Assembly: GCA_946902875.1 (NCBI GenBank)
Contig: OX336355.1
Span: 13,859,347 to 13,923,346, forward strand
DNA: 64,000 bases
Reading direction: 5' to 3'
Source: Nematopogon swammerdamellus
Lineage: Eukaryota; Arthropoda; Insecta; Lepidoptera; Adelidae
Numbering within the stretch: the stretch's first letter is position 1; each line of letters starts with the position of its first letter. Under the pieces are notes generated by a model, which made no database searches, was not told where the DNA came from, and worked only from the letters and a program-made list of their open reading frames with translations. A program made the translations under genes and the position numbers. Shown here piece by piece: positions 45,017 through 56,074 of this stretch.

Positions 45017-45393
45017 GTCAGCCTTGGTAGCTCGTGGTGCGGTCGGTCGACTGTTGTTAAGCAACCCTGAGCGCGGTCAGTACTTGAACGGGTGACCTCT
45101 CGACCGCTGGAGGGTGACCGTGGTTCGGATTGCACGTAAAACTGTAGGTTCCTTCCCTTCTTACCTTACTAGGTGGTAGGGTTTATCCCGCCCGGGTTGG
45201 TACCACAGCACTGAAAGAAACGTTAGTCGAAACGGCTTTGTAAATAGTTCGTATTTTCCGTCCAGTTCAGTGTAGCTGACATGAAATGAAGGGAAGCACT
45301 GACATGGCACCTAGTTCGCCCTGGTGTTATGGACTGACATCAAGGATGTTGTAGGTGATGTGGCCATGATGTAGTGATGTTCCATAAAAAAAA
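45017..45393 (+). mobile_element. SINE H1+T1, full length
   Basis: GTCAGCCTTGGTAGCTCG, then 5S-like GTTAAGCAACCCTGAGCGCG and GGTCAGTACTTGAACGGGTG, B box GGTTCGGATTGC, core, T1 and poly-A. Confidence 0.9.
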
Positions 45394-45583
45394 TGTATGT
45401 CATTTTTAAACCGTTTTCAAATTTAATAAATCTTTAATAAATGAATTCGAATAACACATAATTTCTCTCCTATGTACATTATGGTGAAGGATAACAAGTT
45501 GAGAAAACCTTTAATAGTGTTACGTGTAGAAGGTCGTGTGAAATAATTCACTTTGCGAAGTATACTATTACTATGCTTGGTCA

Positions 45584-45626
45584 TGAATTTAATGAGTATG
45601 TATAGTATACATACTCATTAAATTCA
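45584..45626. repeat. Perfect 43-bp palindrome
   Basis: 21-base arms beginning TGAATTTAATGAGTATGT around a single G. The stretch 45394-45885 is otherwise unrecognised. Confidence 0.95.
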
Positions 45627-45885
45627 TTACCACAGAATAAAAACTTGCTTTGCTCCATATAACTACCATTAGGATTGTGATTATGTATTACGCCACTAGT
45701 CCTAGCTAGTTAATCCATCAATAATCTCTGAGCACCTCACGCCACCTGCGCTTACGCACAGATGCCTGACATCCATCTGCGCCGAGCATAATACATACCT
45801 ATTATGTAATGTTACATTTAGTGCGATATGTGTTTAATCTTTACATCCTCTCGGTAATGGATGGAAAAGGAAATTCACTTAAACC

Positions 45886-46012
45886 TGATTATTCCCATCA
45901 ACCGAGTGTGTTTCTTGAATTATTTAACCTGGCTGTCTTCAAACGTCGTATTAACAGTCTAGACATCCTAGGAACAGTTCGAAAATCTGCTGGCATGGCA
46001 CCTAACGAAAGG
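45886..46012 (+). mobile_element. Type C LINE fragment
   Basis: Frame with FLELFNLAVFKRRINSLDIL and GTVRKSAGMAPN, as at 36.6 kb. Confidence 0.7.
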
Positions 46013-46342
46013 GCGATTTTTTTTTCTCTTTATTTTCCGCTTGTCATCAAAACATAATAATAAAATTACCAATAAGAAATTGTACGAAGTATTATCTTTG
46101 CAATCAATTTATTGTAAACAGAAATATAACATTCTTAATGGGAAAGCAATATTTTCTGTCACCAAAATGTATAATATGTGTTTTTAACTCATTCGCATCC
46201 TCTAATCTGCTTAGACCTGGATCAACGCAGACAGATGTGTGATTCTGCACATCCACGGGAACACGTGAAGAAAACCAAATAGGTAAATTCATAAATCCCC
46301 ACTAAATGTTGCTTACATTAGTTAGTCGTGGAGAGTTTTTTA

Positions 46343-46478
46343 TTTTTTTTTTATGGAGCCTGACACGGTTGGCTACATCACCTACAACATTCGTGATGTC
46401 AGCCCATAACACAGGGTGAACTAGGTGACATGTCAGTGCTTCCCTTCATTTCATGTCGGCTACACTAAACAAGTAACA
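46343..46478 (-). mobile_element. T1 tail fragment
   Basis: ATGGAGCCTGACACGGTTGG to TTTCATGTCGGCTACACT. Confidence 0.8.
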
Positions 46479-46641
46479 GACTATGCCGTTGGTAAGCTCT
46501 GAATAGTGTAGAAATTAGTAGAATGGAAAAATATATGAAAAACAATTAAATTCATACAATTATAGTGGACTCCAACATATTGTTTAATTTCATTGCCTTC
46601 TTTAGACTCCTCACATAAAATCCCTATTACATTACGTCTAT

Positions 46642-46729
46642 GTTTTTTTTAATGATTTTTATTTACTGACATGTGGTCTACCTAACCTACAACATCCTTG
46701 ATGTCAGCCCATAACACCTTGGTAAACTA
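46642..46729 (-). mobile_element. T1 tail fragment, decayed
   Basis: CTACAACATCCTTGATGTCA then GCCCATAACACCTTGG. Confidence 0.65.
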
Positions 46730-47500
46730 AAAAAAAACGCTGAAACAGTTCTTGGGTTTTGAAGTGAATAATATTACTTTCAAAATTATTTCTATGCGAA
46801 TAAAATCATTGGTGCACCCACATTATGGTATTCTCTCTCAACCATTGGGCTATCCACTTTCTGTAGTACCTATACGGTCATATTACGCCATATTACGTCA
46901 TATTACGATACACGTTGTGGAGTAGTTTTGATTTCTTTTTGGGGTGCTGGATCCGAATGTGCAAATTGTGAAATTGGTAGGAAATAGTCTGTGTATTTTG
47001 AATCAGGAGGTTATTTACGAAAAGTTGATTGTTTCCGAGTTATAAGTAAGCAAAAAAATTACACTTTGTATTTAAATTTTTTTTCCATAGAAATTTTGTT
47101 AGCAGAACTCAGATTTGGATTCAGCACAAAAAAATATATCAATAGAAGAAATCCAAACTAGCCCAAATCTCTCCCGCTGGGGTCCTTTTTGAGCACAAAT
47201 TGACTGTATTGGTGGACCCTGAAAATATTTAATAAAAACAATTTTCAAACGTCGAATTCGTTTGCCAGTTGGCACTTGTCCAATACACGACACACCGGAT
47301 CGCCAGCGCACAGTGGTGTAACTTGTACGTACTACGTAGATAATGTTAAGTTCTGTGCAAGTAGGTCAGCTGTGACAATAGCTGGCGCTCGCTCAAATTC
47401 TATATCGCACCATCTCCGCTCAACATGTGTTACGCTTATTGATATTATGTTAGGTATTATGAATCAGTTAAGTTAATTTACGATTGTTACGTAATCTAAT
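46730..47500. other. Unrecognised stretch
   Basis: CATATTACG is repeated three times at about 46878-46910. No gene. Confidence 0.45.
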
Positions 47501-47840
47501 AAACATGTCAAATCATGCGTAACTTTATTCAATTTAAATTCGGCTCCTGGTCTGAGGAGGCGATAGCTTTTGTCCACGAGATAGGGTCGAGGATGTCTGC
47601 TGCCATAGGTCACCCCTCTTGCCTCACCTTCTTCCGCCAAAGGATAAGCCTGGCAATTCAGAGGGGTAACGCGGCTGACATCCTCGGCACAATCCCGGGG
47701 ACAAAAGCACTAAGTGAAATTAATTTTTTAAGTTAGTTTATTTCCTAAGTTAGTTTATATAATTTTTAGATTAGTTAATTATTTTATAACTATGTTAATT
47801 TGAATTGAATAAACTATTTAATACTGAAATTTAAATGACA
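47501..47840 (+). mobile_element. Retroelement C-terminal relic with QRGNAA motif
   Basis: Plus frame: SWSEEAIAFVHEIGSRMSAA, then FFRQRISLAIQRGNAADILG. The same protein segment and an AT-rich 3' UTR occur on the minus strand at 61545-62054, so it is a repeated element. I cannot name the class. Confidence 0.65.
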
Positions 47841-47849
47841 TCATAATTT

Positions 47850-48042
47850 GTAGAACGGGTTCCAAGGGAATATCTTTCCCCACTCCTACAATCCACGGAT
47901 CTTCAAATCGCGGGTTAATAGCCTTTCCCCAGCGACATTAGTCCACCTCCAAACCGGACTGGCACCTCCTCGGCAGTGAAATTGGCTGCGCCTGAGGCTT
48001 CGACTTCGGGCAGAGCCACCCGGATCTGAAGCAATAAAAAAA
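47850..48042 (+). mobile_element. Type A LINE 3' end
   Basis: TAGAACGGGTTCCAAGGGAA to GCCACCCGGATCTGAAGCAA and poly-A. Confidence 0.85.
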
Positions 48043-48473
48043 ATTTACTTAGCTCGTCCGTCCCTGGACGGCTTTTATTGTTTATTTGCTTTTAGCGTTA
48101 TATTTAAAATTTTAAGATAGTTTAAGATTGTTTGTTAGTTTAATATAATAGGTTTATATTTTAGTGAATTTTAAGCTAGTAATTTTTAATAAATTTTTCC
48201 ATTTAAACATTAACGTTTACATCGTCAAGAGTTTTATATATTTTGGGCGCAGGTCGCTGATGACGTAGCGTTATGTATGATTTATAGCTTCAAATCATCT
48301 TGAGAAGTGACAGAATGTAACAGTGGAAACCGTATGTAAATCGATAAAGTAGTTCTCGAGTTACATGGTCGGTCGCCCGTAGAAACTTCGTTTATTTATT
48401 AGGATATGGGATATATACATACATGTCTAATATTCAAAACATTATAAAAAAATATGAGTTCAACATATATTTT
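48043..48473. other. AT-rich unrecognised stretch
   Basis: No gene; repeated TTAGTTTAA-like sequence suggests an old retroelement 3' UTR. Confidence 0.4.
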
Positions 48474-48604
48474 GGCATATTTATTCCATTTGAATCTTCT
48501 AATCAATTAATTTATTTTATTAAACATTATAAAGATACATAACTAGAATCACCAAAGTAAAACATAAAACTAATTGTAGAAGATTCAAATGGAATAAATA
48601 TGCC
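48474..48604. repeat. Foldback with perfect 28-bp arms
   Basis: GGCATATTTATTCCATTTGA... at 48474-48501 pairs exactly with 48577-48604; AT-rich 75-base spacer. Confidence 0.95.
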
Positions 48605-49298
48605 TGTTTGTTATTCAATGCCACACCGAGACCAAAAGGCTGCCATAAAGGACACTTTATCTACTAAAGGAGCGGTATGCTCCAACGACATTTGCACCAT
48701 TCCTACACTCAATGGAAATGGTGCGAGTGAACGATGAGGATCGGCGCACTTCGAATTTCAAGCCTAAACGTTCTGTAGGCATGTTTTTTTGCATGAAAAT
48801 AGTGTCAGCGATAGATTCTAATTCTAGAACAGAAACGCCTCATAGGACGCATAAATAAATAAGTCATTAAGAGTGCGTAAAAATAATTAACTGAAGAAAT
48901 CACTATTAGCGATTTCTTAGTCATTCATTTCGGTTTAAAGAATCTTTATTTATTTCAAAGAACGTTATAACATTCACTTATAGAGATTTGTACATTTATG
49001 CGGTTACTTATAAGTACCTATAAGTATAAAATAGAGAGTTTAAACTATTGGTAAAATAAAATTATTCTAGCTACAATATACAAGTTTAGATAATCTTATA
49101 AATACTCCGAAGACAGACGGACAGACAGACAGACACATAGAACTGAAGACAAGTAGGTAAATAATTCTAAAATATCGAAAAGTTCTAATTATTCAAGAAG
49201 TATATTTTGGCAGCCGTTTTGAATTTTTTTTTATATTATTTGGGTGATCATTGTATATTTGAACGCTTTATTTAGCTTTATGAATATGTGTATATGCA
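48605..49298. other. Unrecognised stretch
   Basis: A retroelement-tail-like AGAATCTTTATTTATTTC is at 48939 and a GACAGACAGACAGACA block at 49116. No gene. Confidence 0.45.
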
Positions 49299-49608
49299 TA
49301 CATACATACCACACGCTGTATCCCGACAATCGGGGTGAGCATAGTAATCGGTGCTGTTCCGCAAGGACTCTGATAAATTACAGCGCAACACCGACCACCA
49401 CGTAGCAAAGTATTCGGACAAGATAATTCTCAACCAGCAAGTAAGGCACGAAGACCCACCTGCTGCCTGACTCGGTGGAAAGAAAGTGCCAAGGTGAGAG
49501 GTGGCTAGCCTGTCGCCCTTTAGCACGGCATCTCGTCCTTTAACCTTAGTTGCCTTTTACGACATGCACAGGGAGAGATGCAGTGGGTAGTAACGGCCCC
49601 ACCCGGTA
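49299..49608 (-). mobile_element. H2+T2 element, full length
   Basis: ACATACATACCACACGCTGT to GCATGCACAGGGAGAGATGC-like H2 and CGGCCCCACCCGGTA. Confidence 0.85.
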
Positions 49609-49645
49609 GTAAGTATGTGTATATAGTATGTAAATAATACTTTCG

Positions 49646-49730
49646 TACCGTGTGGGGTCGGTACTTAAAAAGAATAGCCCCACTGCATCTCTCCCCGTCG
49701 CATGTCGTAAAAGTCAACTAAGGGATAAGA
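49646..49730 (+). mobile_element. H2 head alone
   Basis: TACCGTGTGGGGTCGGTACT to AACTAAGGGATAAG, then a break. It lies head-to-head with the element on its left, and a full H1+T1 SINE follows 7 bases later. Confidence 0.85.
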
Positions 49731-49736
49731 AAATTC

Positions 49737-50122
49737 GTCAGCCTCGGTAGCTCAGTGGCGCGGTTGGTTAGTCAACTGTTATTAAGCAACGCTGAGCGCG
49801 GTCAGTGTTTGGATGGGTGACCGCTCGACCGTTGGAGGCTGACTGTGGTTCGGATTCCACGTTAAACTGTAGGTCCCTTCCCTTCTTACCTTACTAGGTG
49901 GTAGGGTTAATCCCGGCCGGGTTGGTACCACCGCACTGAACGAAACGTCGGTCGAAACGGCTATGTAAATAGTTCGTGTTTTCCGTCCAGTTTAGTGTAG
50001 CCGACATGAAAAGAAGGGAAGCACTGACATGGCACCTAGTTCACCCTGTGTTATGGGCTGACATCACGGATGTTGTAGGTGATGTGGCCAACCGTGTCAG
50101 GTTCCATAAAAAAAAAAAAAAA
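49737..50122 (+). mobile_element. SINE H1+T1, best full-length copy
   Basis: A box TAGCTCAGTGGC at 49748-49759 and B box GGTTCGGATTCC at 49847-49858 fit the tRNA-type Pol III promoter, but they lie about 87 bases apart, further than usual. Between them, ATTAAGCAACGCTGAGCGCG and GTCAGTGTTTGGATGGGTGA (49780-49820) resemble the internal promoter of 5S rRNA (box A, intermediate element, box C). The core (CCCTTCTTACCTTACTAGG, about 49880-49898) and the T1 tail follow, ending TTCCAT and 16 A. About 385 bases. Confidence 0.9.
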
Positions 50123-50160
50123 CTTTTAAAACAACGAATTAAAATCCCACCGTAGTAGCT

Positions 50161-50225
50161 GTTGTGTTTAAATCAGCGACCTTCAAGATGAAAAGCGTGT
50201 TTTTCCACTAGACCACCGCCGCCGC
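50161..50225 (-). pseudogene. tRNA-like relic
   Basis: On the minus strand GCGGTGGTCTAGTGG (A-box-like), then CGCTTTTCATCTTGAAGGTC and a degraded B box. Probably a SINE head or tRNA pseudogene. Confidence 0.4.
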
Positions 50226-50709
50226 CGCGCCGGCGCGGTCCGGCCAGCCGGCTAGAGTCTGGGGCGTGCTGCAACGGTCGAGATCTACATGTATGTAGGT
50301 CGCCAACAGTTCACAATAGATCTAGTGCCTCTTTACATTCCACCGGACACTGTGACGACACCTGCGAACACAGGCTGCTCTTAAAACTGCACTGACCGCT
50401 ACTGAAAAAGGTGTAATTTTATTTTACCATTGTGAATTTAGCTACTTAGTCACTGCGCAACTACGCAGAGGAATCTTGTCTAGAATTTAGTGTTATTGCG
50501 AAGCTTTTTCGTGAATTTCACACTACCGGCGACATAATCTGAGATTCATGTATCCACACAACAGGAACGATTCACGATCATCGATCTTCTCGTAAACTTT
50601 ATCTAATTTTTCAATCGTTCGCTGGTTGAAAAATATATTTCCCGTAGAGTGTAGAACGTTGTCAATCGGCTGTATATTTACACTTTTAAATACATACCTA
50701 CATACATAG
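50226..50709. other. Unrecognised stretch
   Basis: GC-rich GCCGCGCCGGCGCGG at 50223-50240, otherwise plain. No gene. Confidence 0.4.
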
Positions 50710-50895
50710 TGTCAAGCCTGCTTACCAATGGATGGGATAGGCAGATACAACGGATCTCCGCGTACCACGATCCTGAAACACCTCTGCCGCTATCTCCGCT
50801 CTCATAATGTTCTTCATGCATGCTCGTCGGTTACGGGTACTGCGCGCTTGAACCTTTTTGAGCACATGCCCGATCTGGTCTAGGCACGTGCTTCA
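50710..50895 (+). repeat. Dispersed repeat, second copy
   Basis: TACCACGATCCTGAAACACC, CATAATGTTCTTCATGCATG, TTTGAGCACATGCCCGATCT. Homologous to 16195-16403. Confidence 0.7.
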
Positions 50896-52136
50896 CTGTC
50901 GAGTCCAATATTAAACGCCATGTGACGTAATTGAAATGAAAATAAAAGAATGCATGTTCCACCTTACAATCGAAGTTCTAATTTCCAAAGTCTCCCCTTA
51001 AAAAATGGCAGTACATATTAATTTCCACTCTGTGGTCGTTCTAATTTCAAAAGTCTCCGTTAAAAATGGCAGTCCATTTATTAATATTCCACTCTATTGT
51101 CGTTCTAATTTCAAAAATTCCCTTCGATAGTGTTCGTCCATTTTGATATTCCACCGATATAGCCAATCGAACGAACGGTTACATTCCGAGAAATCTGCCA
51201 TTGGCCGCGTTGTGAACATTGTGGGACTTACCCCCGCGTTAACTGACCCTGCGAGTACGCGACGCGCCGCTTGCACAAGTGTCTACATTTTTCTACTGCT
51301 GAGGATCGAGGGATTTGGCGCCGCGCGTATAGTACGTAACGTTACTGTTGCACATGCGAAAGAAATTGCACTTGTTAAAGTATGTAGATTGAAACACTTT
51401 GTTATCCTGAAACTATTTGCATTAAGAGCAGAGTTAATGAAGGAATCTGACACTTAGGGCTACTGGAATCTACGGCTCAGTTTTGTATGGGAGTCCTGTC
51501 TTAGCACGAGCGTGACCAGATCAAATAATTTTATTTACACAAATTAAATATACAATTTTACAACCAGTGTTAAATTATATCTAGTGGTATCGTCAGTTTA
51601 ATATTTTACATTCCACTAATTAATTAGATTGCATTACACCTTATTTATTATAATTCGAAATAATATGTTATGTCGTAATATTTAAAAAAATTTAAATCAT
51701 AAAACATTTTTTCTTGTACAGTGGGTACAATTTAATTTTGACATAAAAAGTCGTATATTTGTATATTGTTCTCGCAATTCTTTCGGTAATTTATTATACA
51801 GGGTGTTCGGCACATCGACCGACAATTTTTTTTTTTTGTAGGTAAGTGGGGTCATTTGCAAGGTTTTGACCCATGATACCTTTGGTCAGTTGTAACGTGG
51901 TATCGAGATACTATTTTTGTTTCCTTATTTTTGAAAATTACCAAAATCCCAGCTTTATACGCTTGTAACTTTTTTGTTTATGATTGTATCAGCACGAAAA
52001 AAAAATTATTGGATGTTAGAACGTACACTTGTTTTAGAAAAAAAAATTAATTGATTAAGTTTATACCATGAAAAGGACTTATGACCTCCCAAAATCCCGA
52101 GGACGAGTAAAAATATGACAGAATCTTAATTAGGCT
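50896..52136. other. Gene-poor stretch
   Basis: Three diverged tandem copies of about 60 bases (TCTAATTTC-AAAGTCTCC, GGCAGT, TTCCACTCT) lie at 50970-51130. TTATACAGGGTGTTCGG at 51794-51810 is a transposon-end-like start. The 104-codon frame at 51143-51457 has no motif. Confidence 0.5.
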
Positions 52137-52592
52137 CTCAATTGCTGTCAGTTTTTTTTTAATTAAGATAATTTTAAAAAAACTGACAGCAATTGAGAGC
52201 TTCATTTTAATGTCAAAAGTTTGCTAATTTACGCCCTTTCCAACAGTATACCACATGTCATACAAATCATTCACTATGTGGCAAATTAGGGACAGAGACC
52301 AGAACAGAACGACAACACGGGCACTGTGTATCAGCGCCACTTATCGGTGGTCGCTTCCCCTATTGAGAGCGTTTTCCGGAGCATTTTCAAATTTAGAACA
52401 TGTACCGGTCGCACGGGCACTTTGTTCAATTCATGCTTCGCTTCCATTGTTAATGTTAAGACTCTTGCAAATTATCCCTAATTTTGGCCACATAGTGAAT
52501 GATTTGTATGCGGTATACCGTTGGAAAGGGCGTAAACTAGCAAACTTTTTAAAATAAAACGAAACTTTCAATTGCTGTCAGTTTTTTTTAAT
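52137..52592. mobile_element. Long foldback element upstream of CPR-b
   Basis: Arms of about 110 bases: 52180-52290 and 52475-52590 are reverse complements with few differences (shared TTTACGCCCTTTCCAACAGT and AAATCATTCACTATGTGGC). The left tip is itself an inverted repeat: CTCAATTGCTGTCAGTTTTT at 52137 and its reverse at 52180. The open frame across it is not a gene. Confidence 0.85.
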
Positions 52593-52619
52593 GAATGGAA
52601 TTTTTTAATTAAATGTTGG

Positions 52620-52793
52620 ATTGGAAGGGTCGGTTGAAACGGCAATGTAAATAGTTCGTGTTTTTCGTCCAGTGTAGCTGGCACGACCGAAGAGAAGTAC
52701 TGACATGGCACCTAGTTCACGAAGGTGTTAGGGGTTGATATCACAGACGTAGTAGGTGAAGAAGCCAATCGTGTCAGTTTCCATAAAAAAAAA
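52620..52793 (+). mobile_element. T1 tail fragment
   Basis: GGGTCGGTTGAAACGGCAAT to GTGTCAGTTTCCAT and poly-A. It sits about 170 bases upstream of the CPR-b TATA box. Confidence 0.85.
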
Positions 52794-52964
52794 TCGAGTA
52801 CGATTAATAAAAATGCGCAGGACCTCCGAGGAGTCCGTAATATCTGCACGTGCGTCGCCGGGGCCTACTGCGCCGGCGCACACGTGCGTACTTGAATATA
52901 TTTAAATTTGGAGAAGCAATACAGGGATGAGGCAACGGCTGCTCCATATCGGAATGACGCTCGG

Positions 52965-53000
52965 TATATAATGGTGAGGAGGCCGCCAGGATTGACAGTC
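52965..53000 (+). promoter_or_regulatory. CPR-b core promoter
   Basis: TATATAA at 52965-52971 and an ACAGTC initiator-like site at 52995-53000; the ATG follows at 53041. Confidence 0.75.
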
Positions 53001-53040
53001 GGAGTCTACGAGCATCCTGACAAACATCTATCAACACAAA

Positions 53041-56000
53041 ATGGCTCTCAAGGTACGGAGCGCTGGCAACATCTCTATTGAAGATTTATCTTTCGTGCAT
53101 TCAAACAATCCTAAGGATCGGCAAATTAATAAAGTGAAATGAAATTATTGTGATTCTAAAAAGTGAACTGAAAATATGAACTATAAATATGAAAAAGTGA
53201 TGTGAAAATGGATGTGAAACTATCGTGATTCTAAGTACATATTGAAGTGAGATTTACGTTGTTACAAGAGTGAATTGAAAATATTGTGATACCAAAAGTG
53301 GTCTGTAATTCCGTAACTGTTCGTGAATATTTAGTGACGTGGCTGTGAAGTGCATCTAATGAAACGTGAAGTGATATAGTCTTTGTGTGTTCAGAAAACA
53401 TCCAGGATCTAGTTCTAAATACATGTGCTCTACCGCAGATTGAATAGCACATAATATTTTTCAATCTACGATCCTACATACATTTTTAGTTGTCGCGTCG
53501 TCGTTCGGTTTGAAATTGTAAACTTAAACATTTTAGCCGATCCGACAGGTACTAGCTACACTAGAACAATTTATAAACATGTGACGAAAGAGCATCAGCC
53601 ATTTTAAAATTCGAATTCCGTTGTTATAATATTTATCAACGGAATTCGTAGATTCGTACATAGGTATTATGTAGATAAGACGACGTTATTTCAGTTCAAT
53701 GTTCTGTTCTATTCGTGAATATCCCCGTGAATTATGTTACGTTAATACGCATGCTATCACACATTACTATCATCATTAGTCTTTCGACTGTAAAAGACTG
53801 GAAATTGACATCCCCCATTCTTATGAGGGGTCACTGTCATACAATTGGGGATAATCTGCTTTATAGGAATTTTCAAAAAAAAATATTTATAAAAATATCT
53901 CATCGTATTTCTTTACTTACTATTAATGCCATAATGCAGGATTCTCGGTGATAGGGTACTTTCACGTTGTTGATTAGACAGGTTTCTTCGTGACGTTTGC
54001 TCCGACACCGGAGTGGCGAATATTACTTTCCATTCTAAGTACCCAATAGTAATTGATTTTAATAAATTGCATTTAGAGTTGCATTCACATCAATTGTCGT
54101 TTATTTTTTTCTGTAAATTAGTACTTACGTAAAATTGGTCTATTTCCCAATATTTTAACGCATCAGATGCCGGTTGTTGGTACAGATCTAGTTTCAAATC
54201 GAACTAAACCTGTTACCAATTCGTCAGGCACCTTAGAGACTCGCTCCGTTTGACCGCGTTGTCCTGCTGCAGAAGTGGTACGTACAGATCGCTCGTCACA
54301 TCTTGCCGGGTTCTTAACAGCTGAACGTTTGATAGCATTCCAAGGACCTAATTATATCAAAACACCACAGAGTTAGGTATTACGTCGCTGCGCTCAGCGA
54401 CGTAATACTAACTCTTTGCAAAACACCTTTGAGCTCAATTTAGGGACGACTTGGAAGCGTTGCCACTTCTATGCAAGCCAAGTAAGTCTAGGCCTGGATT
54501 CTAGATTGACATTCCGGCACTGTAATCCGCATCTGGGGTCAAGCGTGAGTCTGTTTGAGGGGAAGGAGGGCAGATGGGACGGTTACCAGCCCCAAAAGCA
54601 ATCCATGCCAAATCAGGGTTCAACAATAAGATTTAGTCGCATGTGGTCGCAGAACGCGATCTCAAATGAACGCACACAGAGCGTGTCAAGATAACAGTGA
54701 ATATAACACAACAAAGTAGAGTAGCGGGATTGCGTCAGATCACGTGAGAGCACGTCACGACACGTCGCGTCAGGTCGCGTGGCGCGGCGCACGTAGGGAA
54801 TAGACAATATACTTAAAGCTGGGCAGAGTGCGCCATCAGATTCTGCAATAATCACCAATACAGCTCTACCGATGTGAAGTTAGTTACGCGTAATGCATAA
54901 ATGGTATATTATGGAGGTACCTATATGTTAGGGGTCGGGCGCGGAACGCCTTAATCGCATTTTGAACGAGTAGCGAAAAGACTAAATCACAAAATGACCA
55001 AGTCGCAAAACGACCATACAGCAAAATGACTAATTATCAAAACGACTAGCTAGTAAAATGACGAAGTAGCTAAAATACTACATTGTGTTTTGTACTAAGT
55101 TTCCAAAACTATACTAAACAGTGAGCAGCGGCTTGCAATATACGAACATAAACGATAATGTAATAGCCCTGCCTTTCAATTAAGGTGACCCAGGTTTGTA
55201 TTCTAACGAAGACATTTGTTTATTTCAGTTAGCAGTATTCGCATGCGTGGTGGCGCTAGCGCGCGGTAGCGGCGTGGCAGTGGGACCGGCGCTCGCGGCG
55301 TACGCGGCGCCCGCGGTGGCCGCGCCTCTGGCTGTGGCGGCTCGCGTCGAGGAGTTCGACCCCCGGCCGCAGTACTCCTTCGGATACGACGTGGCGGACG
55401 CGCTGACCGGAGACTATAAGAGCCAGCAGGAGACGCGCGACGGCGACGTGGTGCAGGGCTCCTACTCGCTCGTCGACCCGGACGGCACGCGCCGCACCGT
55501 CGACTACGCCGCCGATCCCGTCAACGGGTTCAACGCAGTCGTGCGTCGCGAGCCGCTGGTGGCCGCCGCTCCAGCTGTAATCGCTGAGCCCGCGCGCCTC
55601 GCCGCGCCGGTAGTAGCTGCGAGATACGCAGTAGCGGCGGCGCCGGTGGCGAGGTACGCAGTAGCCGCGGCGCCGGTGGCGCGGTACACCGCTCCCGTAG
55701 CCGCCGCCCCGCTTCAGTACACCGCGCCTGTAGCGTACGCCGCGCCCGCCGCCTACGCCGCTGCTCCGGTCGGTGCGACATACGCTAAGTTTGCCGCTGC
55801 TCCAGTCGCTAGGTTCGCCGCTCCTCTGACGTATGCTGCACCCGCTGCCTACGCCGCAGCTCCCGCCGCCTACGCCGCAGCTCCCGCCGCCTACGCCGCA
55901 GCCCCTGCCGCCTACGCCGCAGCCCCCGCCGCCTACGCCGCAGCTCCCGCCGCCTACGCCGCAGCTCCCGCAGCGTTTGCCGCCGCGGCTCCCGCAGCTG

Positions 56001-56074
56001 CGTACACGTACGCGGGCCCGGCAGCGAGACTAACCTCGTCACCGTTCACCTACCCCGCCTACCGATACGCCTGA
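53041..56074 (+). CDS. RR-2 cuticular protein (CPR-b), 285 residues
   Basis: Exon 1 is 53041-53052 (MALK, AAG|GTACGG); exon 2 is 55229-56074 after TTTATTTCAG, stop TGA. The intron is 2176 bases in phase 0. Signal peptide [21 protein letters not shown]-2 chitin-binding domain at about 45-112 ([57 protein letters not shown]); then alanine/valine-rich AAPVARYAV repeats and seven 7-residue YAAAPAA repeats encoded by 21-base units at about 55840-55980. Predicted to be a secreted structural chitin-binding protein of cuticle. It shares the domain with CPR-a and CPR-c but the flanks differ. An open frame starting MYSNEDIC at 55196 reads through the acceptor and is not the true start. No AATAAA follows closely; ATTAAA at 56126 may serve. 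Confidence 0.93.
54695..55080 (+). promoter_or_regulatory. Repeat-rich part of the CPR-b intron
   Basis: 54738-54795 holds clustered CACGT/ACGTC sites (AGCACGTCACGACACGTCGC). 54972-55080 has about seven diverged 16- to 18-base units of the type CAAAATGACCAAGTCG. Hairpins lie at 53612-53648 (CGAATTCCGTTG arms) and 54369-54413 (TATTACGTCGCTG arms). A regulatory role is only a guess. Confidence 0.3.

Noticed and set aside
52255..52557. 100-codon open frame
   Set aside because: It spans the arms of a foldback element and has no protein motif.
55196..55228. Start of the CPR-b frame at MYSNEDIC
   Set aside because: It lies upstream of a good TTTATTTCAG acceptor; the 12-base first exon at 53041 gives a proper signal peptide.
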